A stretch of DNA of 64,000 bases from Clostridia bacterium (GTDB lineage Bacteria > Bacillota > Clostridia > TANB77 > RGIG9151): contig JAGBIO010000007.1 in the NCBI GenBank assembly GCA_017934955.1, positions 1 through 64,000 of the forward strand, in the 5' to 3' direction. Below are positions 16,512-25,722 of this stretch, in pieces. The translations under genes and the position numbers were made by a program. The notes beneath the pieces are model-generated. The model was given only the letters and a program-made list of their open reading frames with translations. It ran no database searches and was not told the origin of the DNA. The number at the start of each line of letters is the position of its first letter. The first letter of the stretch is position 1.

Positions 16512-18359
16512 TTATCCCAACTTCTTCACTGTCTTCGCAATCGACTCCACATCCATCTTTTCCTGTCGATAAAGCTCCTCCACCGAGCCATGCTCGATAA
16601 ACTTATCCTTAAACGCCATCATACGAAACTTACCGCGATAATTTAGCTGTGATAAACTCTTTAGCAGTAAACTCCCAAATCCGCCAATCGCAATGTTGTC
16701 CTCTAACGTAAGAATGTTATACTTCTCCCGTACCAATCGCTTTATCATCGCCGTATCCAGCGGTTTAATAAAGGTCGCGCTGATTACCATCGGGTTCACT
16801 TTCGCATCCTTTAGTAACTCCTTCGCCATCATCGCATATTGTACCATATTTCCGCAAGCCACAATCGCCACTTTACTTCCCTGCGATACAATATCCCACT
16901 TATACTCCTCTACCTTCACAATCGGCTTTAACGAAAGTTTATCTCCGCCACGCGGATAACGAATTGCCACCGGACGATTTAACGATAAGGCATACTTTAA
17001 CAATACCTCTACTTCTTCGGTACATTTCGGTGTCAAAATCGTCAAATTCGGAATCATCGATAAATAAGAAATATCAAAAATTCCTTGGTGCGTCTCTCCG
17101 TCATTTCCCACCAATCCGGCACGATCAATCATAAACACAACCGGCAAATTCTGTAGACAAACGTCCTCAATAATTTGGTCAAACCCTCTTTGCAAAAAGG
17201 TAGAATACACCGCAAAAACCGGTTTCAACCCTTGACTGGCAAGTCCCGCCGCAAAGGACACCGCATGCTGTTCTGCAATCCCCACATCAAACAACCGATT
17301 CGGATACAATCGCGCAAAGTCCACCAGTCCTGTACCTTCCGCCATCGCCGCCGTAATCGCCACGACATCCTTATTATTCTTTGCAATCTTAATCAAGGCA
17401 TCTCCAAACGCCTTGGAATATGTGACTTTCTCCGACTTCTTAAGAATTTCTCCCGTTTCGACATCAAAAGGTGCCACGCCATGAAACTTATTCGGCTTTT
17501 CTTCCGCGTGTTCATAACCCTTACCTTTCTTGGTAATCACATGAACCACAACCGGCTCACTAAGCTCCTTCACCTTCTCTAAAATTTCATCCAACTCTTT
17601 GATATTATGCCCGTCAATCGGACCAACATATTTAATTCCCAAATCCTCAAAAAACAACGACGGCACAAATAATGTCCGAATACTGTTTTTAATCTTCCGT
17701 AAAAAGTTAATGATTCCCCTTCTGTCGTCCAATTTATACTGTAAATGTCTCTTAAAATTATTATACGCCTTATTGATTCTTATCTTCGTCAAATACTCCG
17801 ACAAACCACCCACATTCGGGGAAATCGACATCTGATTATCATTTAAAATAACAATCATCTTCGTTTTACTAAATCCCAAATCGTTTAGCCCTTCATACGC
17901 CATTCCACCGGTTAAAGCCCCGTCCCCAATCACAGAAACCACATGAAAATCCCGAATCTGTATGTCCCGTGCTTTCGCCATACCAAGTGCTACCGATATC
18001 GAATTACTGCTGTGTCCCGTATCAAAGAAATCATATTTGCTCTCATTTTTCTTCGGAAAACCGCTAAGTCCCTTGTACTGCCGCAAGGTCTGAAACTGTT
18101 CTCTTCTACCGGTAAGAATTTTATACGGATAACTCTGATGCCCTACATCAAAGACGATTTTGTCTTCCTCAAAATTAAAATTTCTCAATAAAGAGATGGT
18201 AAGCTCTACCATCCCTAAATTAGAAGACAAATGCCCGCCGGTTTTCGAAACATTACGAATCAAAAAATCCCGAATTTCCGACGCCAATACCGTCAATTCC
18301 TCATAGTTTAACTTTTTCACATCTTCCGGTTTCTTTATTTTTTCCAAATACTCATACAT
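16512..18359 (-). CDS. dxs: 1-deoxy-D-xylulose-5-phosphate synthase
   Basis: First enzyme of the MEP isoprenoid pathway: pyruvate plus glyceraldehyde-3-phosphate give DXP, using thiamine diphosphate. Visible motifs: GGHLSSNLGMVELT with FDVGHQSYPYKILTGR (N-terminal domain), the ThDP/Mg motif VIGDGALTGGMAYEG...NDNQMSIS (about 142-177), the transketolase pyrimidine domain (FDVGIAEQHAVSFAAGLA, RAGLVGNDGETHQG) and the C-terminal domain. The 615-residue length is normal. It is preceded by an M50 protease gene with a 50-base gap. Confidence 0.98.
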   Translation of the reverse strand: MYEYLEKIKKPEDVKKLNYEELTVLASEIRDFLIRNVSKTGGHLSSNLGMVELTISLLRNFNFEEDKIVFDVGHQSYPYKILTGRREQFQTLRQYKGLSGFPKKNESKYDFFDTGHSSNSISVALGMAKARDIQIRDFHVVSVIGDGALTGGMAYEGLNDLGFSKTKMIVILNDNQMSISPNVGGLSEYLTKIRINKAYNNFKRHLQYKLDDRRGIINFLRKIKNSIRTLFVPSLFFEDLGIKYVGPIDGHNIKELDEILEKVKELSEPVVVHVITKKGKGYEHAEEKPNKFHGVAPFDVETGEILKKSEKVTYSKAFGDALIKIAKNNKDVVAITAAMAEGTGLVDFARLYPNRLFDVGIAEQHAVSFAAGLASQGLKPVFAVYSTFLQRGFDQIIEDVCLQNLPVVFMIDRAGLVGNDGETHQGIFDISYLSMIPNLTILTPKCTEEVEVLLKYALSLNRPVAIRYPRGGDKLSLKPIVKVEEYKWDIVSQGSKVAIVACGNMVQYAMMAKELLKDAKVNPMVISATFIKPLDTAMIKRLVREKYNILTLEDNIAIGGFGSLLLKSLSQLNYRGKFRMMAFKDKFIEHGSVEELYRQEKMDVESIAKTVKKLG

Positions 18360-18409
18360 ATCCTATCACCACTGCCATGCCTCTTAAATTGCTACTACCA
18401 TTTCTATTC

Positions 18410-19057
18410 CTAAAAGATTCTCAATATACTATCTACCATATTTTCCATTCCGCCGATTACCGCCGATCTCGCGCTAACTAGAAATCCAGAAAACGCACCC
18501 GACATTACCAAAATCAAAACAAGAATCATGCCGTACTGCTCAAAACGCATATACGCAAAATAGCGATCCGCCGGTAAAAGTGCTCCTAATACCTTAGAAC
18601 CATCAAGCGGAGGAAGCGGAATCAAATTAAACAGCCCTAAGCCAACATTGATTAGCGCCGTATAATACAACAAATTATAAAGATATATCGTCCAACTTGT
18701 CGCTGTTACGTTTTTTCCCATAACTCCCATAATCAACAAACATATAAAAGCCACAAAAAAGTTCATAATCGGGCCGGCCAACGCTACCTTTACCATATCG
18801 CTCTTCGGATTCTCATAATATCTCGCATCCACCTCTACCGGTTTTGCCCAACCGAACCCAAGAAAAAGCAACATCAACGTTCCCCATAAATCTAAATGGT
18901 GAAAGGGATTTAAAGAAAGCCTTCCCTGTGCCTTCGGCGTCGGATCTCCTAAACTGTAAGATACTAAACCATGGGCAAACTCATGCAAACAAATCGCAAT
19001 CAATACCGCCGGCAATATATAAAAAACATTATTGATCAAATCCACTAAGAAGCTCAT
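18410..19057 (-). CDS. Site-2 protease family (M50) membrane peptidase
   Basis: A 215-residue zinc protease buried in the membrane. HEFAH (25-29) supplies two zinc ligands and the catalytic Glu. The third motif, FNLIPLPPLDG, lies in a later helix (about 140-152). It has five or six helices and no PDZ domain, the short form. Such proteins cut membrane-bound regulators or peptides, but the target here is unknown. GGGGAG ribosome site. Confidence 0.9.
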   Translation of the reverse strand: MSFLVDLINNVFYILPAVLIAICLHEFAHGLVSYSLGDPTPKAQGRLSLNPFHHLDLWGTLMLLFLGFGWAKPVEVDARYYENPKSDMVKVALAGPIMNFFVAFICLLIMGVMGKNVTATSWTIYLYNLLYYTALINVGLGLFNLIPLPPLDGSKVLGALLPADRYFAYMRFEQYGMILVLILVMSGAFSGFLVSARSAVIGGMENMVDSILRIF

Positions 19058-19076
19058 TTTTTTCTCCCCTTTTATC

Positions 19077-19856
19077 TTATTTTTTCTTTAGAATATTCTT
19101 TAATGCACTTAACTGCTCCGGATAACGTTTCGACTGTAAATCCGGGAATGCACGGAAAATACGACGTTCCATAACTTTTCCTTTTAACTGTTCTGCATTG
19201 TATTTTTCCTTCAACGACTCAATATATTGTTTTAGCTTTTCAATTTTCTCATCATTTCTTACACGAATTTCCTCCGCAAGAAAAGCACGAAACTCCTCGT
19301 TTTTCTCATTCATTTCCTGCAAAATAACCGCCAATTTCTTCAACTTTCCGCTCAACTTCAAAACGGTAATCAAGGATACCGTAAAATCAATTACCAAATA
19401 CACCATCAAAACACTCGAAATCACAAAGATCACTGTCGTAGAGAAATGGTATAACGACTTAATAAACGGATGAATCACATACACTAAGACCACCGACATT
19501 AAGCCAAACAAAACAGAATTCATCAAACAAATCCGTCCTTTGTAATTAAACTTATTATCGGAATAATCCCACCATTTCATACCAAAAGCCGTCTCTAAAA
19601 TAACCGCCGAAATATACTCAAGCGACGTCGTCATAAGAACCGAAGCGACATATAAAGCCGTCGGATACGCATACAGCGGCGTCAAGAAATGAATCAAAAT
19701 GAGCGCTCCAAAACCATAAATGGGACTTATCGGTCCATTTAAGAATCCACGATTGACAGGCTTCTTCTCTATCCACGAACAATACACACTTTCACAGAAC
19801 CAACCTAAAAAACTGTATGTAATAAAGTACATATAATTAATAGCAAAATTTAGCAT
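19077..19856 (-). CDS. Putative ABC-transporter-permease-like membrane protein (CmpB family)
   Basis: A 259-residue protein with six predicted helices and a charged C-terminal tail (coiled-coil-like, about 185-259). The pattern FLGWFCESVYCSWIEKKPVN with GFLNGPISPIYGFGAL is typical of PF06541, annotated as ABC transporter permease CmpB although no ATPase accompanies it. It sits 19 bases upstream of the M50 gene and may be in its transcript. Confidence 0.75.
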   Translation of the reverse strand: MLNFAINYMYFITYSFLGWFCESVYCSWIEKKPVNRGFLNGPISPIYGFGALILIHFLTPLYAYPTALYVASVLMTTSLEYISAVILETAFGMKWWDYSDNKFNYKGRICLMNSVLFGLMSVVLVYVIHPFIKSLYHFSTTVIFVISSVLMVYLVIDFTVSLITVLKLSGKLKKLAVILQEMNEKNEEFRAFLAEEIRVRNDEKIEKLKQYIESLKEKYNAEQLKGKVMERRIFRAFPDLQSKRYPEQLSALKNILKKK

Positions 19857-19942
19857 ATAATCCCCTATTTTCCGACATATTTTTTAAAAATCTCTCTGTA
19901 CATTATTGATTATATTTGTTATTATAGTAGTTGTCAATTACG

Positions 19943-20070
19943 TTTGAATAAAGAAAAAGTAACGTTCTCCGTAGGGACAGCATTCATGCTGTCCATTTTA
20001 CAAAATTGTCTATTTACCGTTCGGACAGCATAAATGCTGTCCCTACAATACTATGGTAAAATTATTCAAA
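19943..20070. repeat. AGCAT hairpin pair within a 9-bp inverted repeat
   Basis: Two facing hairpins (GGACAGCATTCATGCTGTCC and GGACAGCATAAATGCTGTCC) inside GTAGGG...CCCTAC. The outer arms TTTGAATAA / TTATTCAAA may be the ends of yet another element type, but no target duplication is clear. Together they occupy most of the gap before the activase gene. Confidence 0.65.
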
Positions 20071-20116
20071 TCGTATTTTTATATAAAGTGACGAATAGAT
20101 TTAGGAGGTAATTATC

Positions 20117-23023
20117 GTGCAAATAGGATTAGATATCGGATCTACTACCATTAAATGTGTTGTTCTCGATGAACAACAAAAAATTATATATTCTTCTTAC
20201 GAACGTCATTTTTCGCAAATCACGGAAAAAGCAGCGGAACTTTTCGGCAAAATTCGCGAAAAGTTTCCAAAGGAAAAGAAAGTAAAATTGGCTATTTCAG
20301 GTTCTGCCGGAATGGGAATGGCAGAAAGTATTCATATTCCTTTTATTCAGGAAGTATATGCAACACGAATCGCAACCACGAAACTCGCGCCAAATACCGA
20401 TATTGTTATTGAACTCGGCGGAGAAGACGCAAAGATTCTGTTTTTAAGTAACGGAATCGAAGTTCGTATGAACGGAACCTGCGCCGGGGGGACCGGTGCT
20501 TTTATCGACCAAATGGCTACCTTATTAAACGTTCCGATTGACGAGATGAACGCGCTTGCCGAAAAAGCGACAAAAACTTACACCATCGCTTCCCGCTGTG
20601 GTGTTTTCGCAAAAACGGATATTCAGCCGTTATTGAATCAAGGAGCATTAAAAACCGATATTGCCTCCAGCATTTTCTATGCGGTTGTTAATCAGACAAT
20701 TTCCGGTCTTGCGCAAGGTCGTGAATTAAAAGGAAATATTTTATATTTAGGAGGTCCGCTTACTTTCCTTCCGGAATTAAGAAAAAGCTTCGATAAAACC
20801 CTTCATTTAACCGGTACCTGTCCGGAAAATTCCCTCTACTTCGTATCCTTGGGTGCAGCTTTTTCTGCAGAAGAAGACTTTCAATTAGAAAAAGTAATTC
20901 AATCTTTAAAAGACTATCATTCTACCGAAAAATACCAAAGCATTCCGCCGCTTTTTGCCAATGAAGCTGAATACCATGAATTTATCCAACGTCATGGGAA
21001 AACACCGGTAAAATATGCAGATGCAAAAATTTATAAAGGAAACGCTTATATCGGAATCGATGCAGGTTCTACCACCGTTAAAATGGCAGTTATCGATAAA
21101 GACGGCAATCTTCTTCATTCCCATTATCAATCCAACAGCGGAAATCCGGTTCCTTTAGTAAAAGATTTTCTAATTGATTTTTATGAAAAATATCCGAAAA
21201 TCAAAATTGCCGGAACAGCAGTTACCGGCTATGGCGAAGATATTATTAAAAACGCGTTCAAAGTCGACTATGGCATTGTAGAAACCATGGCGCATTTTAC
21301 TGCAGCAAAAAAGTTCATGCCGAATGTTGATTTTATCATCGATATCGGCGGGCAAGACATCAAATGCTTCAAAATCAAGAACGGCGTTATTGATAACATC
21401 TTCTTAAACGAAGCTTGCTCCTCCGGTTGCGGCTCCTTTTTACAAACCTTTGCAAACGCACTTGGTTACTCCATTGAAGATTTTGCAAAATTGGGACTTT
21501 TCGCCGATAAACCGGTAGATTTAGGCTCGCGATGTACCGTATTTATGAACTCTTCGGTAAAACAAGCGCAAAAAGACGGTGCTTCTATCGAAAACATTTC
21601 CGCAGGCCTTTCTATCAGTGTTGTCAAGAATGCACTCTATAAAGTTATTCGTGCCACCAGTCCGGAAGCGCTCGGAAAAAATGTAATCGTCCAAGGCGGT
21701 ACCTTCTTAAATGACGCGGTTCTTCGTGCGTTTGAACAGGAAATGAAGTTAAATGTAATTCGTCCGAATATTGCAGGACTTATGGGTGCTTACGGTGCAG
21801 CACTTTATGCGAAAAACAAAGCAGGCAAGAAATCTTCGTCTACCCTGCTTAGTAAAAATGAATTAAAAAATTTCCAACATGATATTAAAGTAATTAACTG
21901 CGGACTTTGCAGTAATAACTGTCAACTAACGGTTAACGACTTCGGTAACGGAAGAAAATTCATCAGCGGAAACCGTTGCGAACGTCCGATTACGAAAAAA
22001 GCACAAAACAGCGAACTAAATATCTATGAATATAAATTGAAATTATTAAAAAGCTATCAACCGATTCCCGGAACCCGTGGAAAAATCGGAATTCCGATGG
22101 GATTAAATATGTATGAATTACTTCCATTCTGGCATAAATTCTTCACAACCCTCGGTTTTGAAGTGGTTACTTCCCCGCTTTCCAACCGTAAACTCTATCT
22201 TGAAGGGCAAACAACCATTCCATCAGATACCGTTTGCTTCCCGGCAAAATTAATGCACGGACACGTTGAGAACCTTATTAAGCAAGGTGTTGAAACCATT
22301 TGGTATCCTTGTATGACCTACAATATCGACGAGGGACTTGGTGACAACCACTACAACTGCCCTGTTGTTGCTTACTATCCGGAAGTCATCGCTTCCAATA
22401 TTAAAGAACTAAAAAACATTAACTTTATTTACGACTATATCGGAATTCATAGAAAAAAAGATTTCTCCGTTAAAATCTATGATATTCTTACAAAATATTT
22501 TCAAGGACTCACCAAAACCGAAGTAAGAAATGCGGCAAAATTAGCTTACGCGGAATACCACAATTATTTAAGAGCCATTCATCAAAAAGGCGACGAAATC
22601 ATCGAAAAAGCCGAAAAAGAAAACAAACAGATTATCGTCCTTTCCGGACGCCCTTACCATGTAGATCCGGAAATCAATCACGGTATCGATAAACTGATTT
22701 CCGCTTTTAACGTCGCTATTATTTCAGAAGACGTTTTAAGTGCTAAAGTAAAGAAATTCGCAACGTCGGTATTAAACCAGTGGACCTATCACTCCCGTTT
22801 ATACGCAGCCGCAAAATATATTAAGGATAAGCCAAACATGAATTTAATTCAGTTAGTCTCCTTCGGATGCGGTGTAGACGCCATTACTACCGATGAAGTT
22901 CGGGAAATTTTAGAAGAAGAAGGAAAAATCTACACGCAAATCAAAATCGACGAAATTACAAACTTAGGAGCGGTTAAAATTCGCCTAAGAAGCCTGTTTG
23001 CCGCTTTAGAGGAACAAAAATAA
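20117..23023 (+). CDS. Tandem-domain activase of 2-hydroxyacyl-CoA dehydratase type
   Basis: Large ATP-dependent activator of the BadF/BadG/HgdC family, cytoplasmic. Two ASKHA ATPase domains lie in tandem (about 1-260, LDIGSTTIKCVVLDE; about 310-570, IGIDAGSTTVKMAVID), each with a cysteine-rich Fe-S loop (GTCAGGTGAF; EACSSGCGSFL). A DUF2229 domain follows (from about 590, GLCSNNC and NRCERP cysteines, then KIGIPMGLNMYELLPFW). Such activases feed electrons to radical dehydratases in amino-acid fermentation, but no dehydratase subunits are adjacent. At 968 residues it lacks the 400 or so C-terminal residues of the longest homologues. The start is GTG with AGGAGG. It is followed by a strong terminator. 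Confidence 0.9.
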   Translation: MQIGLDIGSTTIKCVVLDEQQKIIYSSYERHFSQITEKAAELFGKIREKFPKEKKVKLAISGSAGMGMAESIHIPFIQEVYATRIATTKLAPNTDIVIELGGEDAKILFLSNGIEVRMNGTCAGGTGAFIDQMATLLNVPIDEMNALAEKATKTYTIASRCGVFAKTDIQPLLNQGALKTDIASSIFYAVVNQTISGLAQGRELKGNILYLGGPLTFLPELRKSFDKTLHLTGTCPENSLYFVSLGAAFSAEEDFQLEKVIQSLKDYHSTEKYQSIPPLFANEAEYHEFIQRHGKTPVKYADAKIYKGNAYIGIDAGSTTVKMAVIDKDGNLLHSHYQSNSGNPVPLVKDFLIDFYEKYPKIKIAGTAVTGYGEDIIKNAFKVDYGIVETMAHFTAAKKFMPNVDFIIDIGGQDIKCFKIKNGVIDNIFLNEACSSGCGSFLQTFANALGYSIEDFAKLGLFADKPVDLGSRCTVFMNSSVKQAQKDGASIENISAGLSISVVKNALYKVIRATSPEALGKNVIVQGGTFLNDAVLRAFEQEMKLNVIRPNIAGLMGAYGAALYAKNKAGKKSSSTLLSKNELKNFQHDIKVINCGLCSNNCQLTVNDFGNGRKFISGNRCERPITKKAQNSELNIYEYKLKLLKSYQPIPGTRGKIGIPMGLNMYELLPFWHKFFTTLGFEVVTSPLSNRKLYLEGQTTIPSDTVCFPAKLMHGHVENLIKQGVETIWYPCMTYNIDEGLGDNHYNCPVVAYYPEVIASNIKELKNINFIYDYIGIHRKKDFSVKIYDILTKYFQGLTKTEVRNAAKLAYAEYHNYLRAIHQKGDEIIEKAEKENKQIIVLSGRPYHVDPEINHGIDKLISAFNVAIISEDVLSAKVKKFATSVLNQWTYHSRLYAAAKYIKDKPNMNLIQLVSFGCGVDAITTDEVREILEEEGKIYTQIKIDEITNLGAVKIRLRSLFAALEEQK

Positions 23024-23038
23024 TTTTAATATAAAGGA

Positions 23039-23083
23039 GAAAACACCTCGGAAAAATAAAATTTTCCGAGGTGTTTTCTCCTT
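23039..23083. terminator. Bidirectional terminator
   Basis: Long stem ACACCTCGGAAAA / TTTTCCGAGGTGT with T-rich tails on both strands, between the converging activase gene and the gene at 23083. Confidence 0.88.
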
Positions 23084-23733
23084 TAATCAATTTTTGACTT
23101 CTCATCTGCGAATTTCGCCATTTCTTCCGCCCACAAAAGAATCTTTGCTTTTAACCGATCGTATTCCAAGATTCCTTTTGTATTCTCATTCTTTTCTCCA
23201 AAACTCCGTTCGTGTGCCTGCAACCACTCTTTCTCATGTCGGTTGCTATCAAAAATCGGCATACCGGTCATCGGCGTCTCAGAAGGAATATCCTTCGTAT
23301 CAACTCCAAGGTCTAATGGATTTACCTCTGCATAGGCTTTATAGATTCCTTCTCGCGAAAAAAAGAAATCAATATCAAAAACACATCCGGTTGCCAAATT
23401 CGTCACCCGATTTGAAGCACTATTCCACTTGTACTCCGTTAACAAATAATTTTCAATAAACACATGATCGAGATACAAATGCGAAAACATTCCAAAATGC
23501 ATCGGATAGCGTTCCGGTTCCAAAAGTGCAAATTCAAAAACATTTTCAATTTTCCGAATATTCGGAACAAAAAATCCATCTACACTCGCCGGCACTCGAA
23601 AGTGAGAAGCATACTTATTATCCGCCAAATCCGGAATCAAACTTCCCGCCATCAAAGAAGCCTTATCCGGCTTAGCTTTCATTCTTTTTTGCACTTCCTG
23701 AGAAAACCAAAGATGATAAAGATATCCCGGCAT
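23083..23733 (-). CDS. Hypothetical protein, Zn-dependent phospholipase C-like fold
   Basis: A 216-residue protein with the pattern MAGSLIPDLA near residue 28, FGMFSHLYLDHVFIENYL around 100, and other conserved His/Asp (HFRVP, DIDFFF). The spacing of His and Asp resembles small proteins annotated as zinc-dependent phospholipase C or as 'hydrolase/nuclease of the S1-P1 type', but I cannot assign an activity. There is no signal peptide. GGAGAG ribosome site. It stands alone between a terminator and the next operon's end. Confidence 0.5.
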   Translation of the reverse strand: MPGYLYHLWFSQEVQKRMKAKPDKASLMAGSLIPDLADNKYASHFRVPASVDGFFVPNIRKIENVFEFALLEPERYPMHFGMFSHLYLDHVFIENYLLTEYKWNSASNRVTNLATGCVFDIDFFFSREGIYKAYAEVNPLDLGVDTKDIPSETPMTGMPIFDSNRHEKEWLQAHERSFGEKNENTKGILEYDRLKAKILLWAEEMAKFADEKSKID

Positions 23734-23842
23734 AGATTTCTCTCCTTTTCAACGACCCCTTAAAAATAAGGTAATAACAATAAAACAACCGGATTATTTT
23801 ACCATACTCCATCACATTCGTCAAACACAACCTTCTTATTTT

Positions 23843-24439
23843 CTAAGCCACATCAATCTTCGCTAACATCCATCGATCCATCGCCGCCGGGAAATTCGTA
23901 TGGCAATATTCACAATGCGTCGCATTTAAAGAAACCGGAGCGGTACAACACGGACAAACAGACCCCATTCTGTCTTGTTTTTCCTTCTCGAAAGTCAAGT
24001 AATAGTGACAAGGCTCATCCTCCGTACCATCTTCAACCATATTTCCTTTTTTATTAGCTTTCACACACACGACAAGCTCATACTTGTCTCTTTTATTCGA
24101 AAACGCAGTAATTCCGGATTCCTTCACCGAAACCTCTTCCATTTCGGTTTCGATTCCTTTCTCTTTCGCTTCCCTCAAATACAAAGTCTGCAATTCAAAT
24201 AATTGTTCCGTCTCAAACGGGTGCAACTCCTCCATTGCCCCTTTATTCCAAGATTTACGAAACTTCGTAAAACGTTCTTCTGCCCAAGCTAAAAAATCTT
24301 CTTCCTCAAAATCCGGAATCGCTTTTCTTATTTCCGGAGATTCGATTATAACTTTCTTCACTGCCGTTTTATTCAAAGCACGCCAAACAATCCACAAAAT
24401 CAAAACAACCGCTAAACAGCCTATCAATAAATTTTTCAT
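23843..24439 (-). CDS. Tim44-like domain protein with C-terminal zinc ribbon
   Basis: A 198-residue protein: one N-terminal membrane helix (about 3-22), a Tim44-like domain (about 40-165; DFEEEDFLAWAEERFTKF, ELHPFETEQLFELQTLYL) and a zinc ribbon at the end (CPCC, CEYC). I start at ATG 24439 with GGGAGAG upstream; the open frame extends further but overlaps the SPFH gene. It shares the Tim44 domain and ribbon with the first gene of this operon (25723-26658) and flanks the SPFH gene with it. Confidence 0.8.
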   Translation of the reverse strand: MKNLLIGCLAVVLILWIVWRALNKTAVKKVIIESPEIRKAIPDFEEEDFLAWAEERFTKFRKSWNKGAMEELHPFETEQLFELQTLYLREAKEKGIETEMEEVSVKESGITAFSNKRDKYELVVCVKANKKGNMVEDGTEDEPCHYYLTFEKEKQDRMGSVCPCCTAPVSLNATHCEYCHTNFPAAMDRWMLAKIDVA

Positions 24440-24462
24440 TCTTATTCTTCTCTCCCTAAATA

Positions 24463-25686
24463 TTACAATTTCGTACCGCATTCCGCGCAGAATTTTCCGG
24501 TTGCTTCCGCACCGCAATTCGGACAAAATCTCTTTTTCACTTCTTCCGGCATCTTCGTGCCGCACTCCGCACAAAACTTTCCGTTTGCCTCCGCGCCACA
24601 ATTCGGACACGTCTTTCCTTCCGCCCTTCCTTCCGTTACCGGTATTTTACAAGGATTCTCCGGAGAAACCATTCCTTGTGCGCTAACGGTATTTTGACTT
24701 TGTGCCGACATATTTGCGCCGAACATGGCACCGCCTTGATTCATCATGCCAATACCCATAAATCCGTGAATTGCACCGGAATCATTGTTCGCTGCACCTA
24801 CAAGTGCCTCTGACGCCGCTGCATTTGCACGAGCACCCTGCATAGCTGTATTCATCGCATATAAACGATCTTTCTGTGCCGCTTTTATCATCTCCGCACT
24901 ATCGGCGGTCGGCGTTACACTCGCGATACTCACTCTCGTCACATTAATTCCGTTTGTTGTACCCCATGTATTCTGCAACTGTTCTGCCACCGCTGCTGAA
25001 ACTTGCGGTGTCGATGCCGGCAACATATCATAAGAAATTTTCTGTGCCGCAACTGTCCCCAAGGCCGGCTGTAATGCCGCCATAAAATCACTTAAAAATT
25101 GACTGTCTATTTGACTTGTTGTAAATTCATTTGCTACATTTCCGCACAAGCTGCCGTAAAACGCAATCGGGTCAATAATCTTGTAAACATACTCTCCGTA
25201 ACATTTAATATCTACCGTAATTCCAAACTCACTGTCACGAAGAGGAATCGGCTGCGCCGTACCGAATTTATTTTGTGTAATTTCCTTCGTATTCACAAAA
25301 TACACTCTTTGGTCATGACCGGTGTCTCCTCCCATTTGAAATCTCTTTCCAAACGTCTTAAAGGACTCCAATAATCCCTTTCCAAATCCGCCGTACAGCA
25401 TTGTAGGCTCGGTGCTGTTATCATAAGTATAAGAACCGGGTTCCGCCGTAAAATCCACAATCTTTCCATCTTCCACAATCAACATAAACTGTCCCTCGTT
25501 TACCGCAATTTTTGAACCCTTTGTAATAATATTATCGCTTCCGTGATTTGAACTTCCCTCCTTCGTACGCTTTTGTCCTTTTCTTAAAAGAACGTTATTC
25601 GGTAAAGAATCACAATAAATATACTCCAACCACTGATCTGCCAAAACACTTCCTCCTGCTGTCATTGCCGCCTTTATAATTCCCAT
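24463..25686 (-). CDS. SPFH-domain protein with two C-terminal zinc ribbons (YdjI-like)
   Basis: A 407-residue protein related to Bacillus YdjI, a 'virion core-like' SPFH protein of the PspA/YdjGHI membrane-stress set. The SPFH/band-7 domain covers about 40-260 (IAVNEGQFMLIVEDGKIVDF; FGITVDIKCYGEYVYKIIDP). A Gly/Met/Ala-rich linker follows, then two almost identical ribbons (CPNCGAEA.GKFCAECGTK). It probably oligomerises at the inner face of the membrane. Its place between two Tim44-like zinc-ribbon genes suggests a membrane complex. There is no pspA gene here. Confidence 0.88.
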   Translation of the reverse strand: MGIIKAAMTAGGSVLADQWLEYIYCDSLPNNVLLRKGQKRTKEGSSNHGSDNIITKGSKIAVNEGQFMLIVEDGKIVDFTAEPGSYTYDNSTEPTMLYGGFGKGLLESFKTFGKRFQMGGDTGHDQRVYFVNTKEITQNKFGTAQPIPLRDSEFGITVDIKCYGEYVYKIIDPIAFYGSLCGNVANEFTTSQIDSQFLSDFMAALQPALGTVAAQKISYDMLPASTPQVSAAVAEQLQNTWGTTNGINVTRVSIASVTPTADSAEMIKAAQKDRLYAMNTAMQGARANAAASEALVGAANNDSGAIHGFMGIGMMNQGGAMFGANMSAQSQNTVSAQGMVSPENPCKIPVTEGRAEGKTCPNCGAEANGKFCAECGTKMPEEVKKRFCPNCGAEATGKFCAECGTKL

Positions 25687-25722
25687 AATTTTATCCCCCT
25701 CAGTTCTATATTTTTCCTTTTT

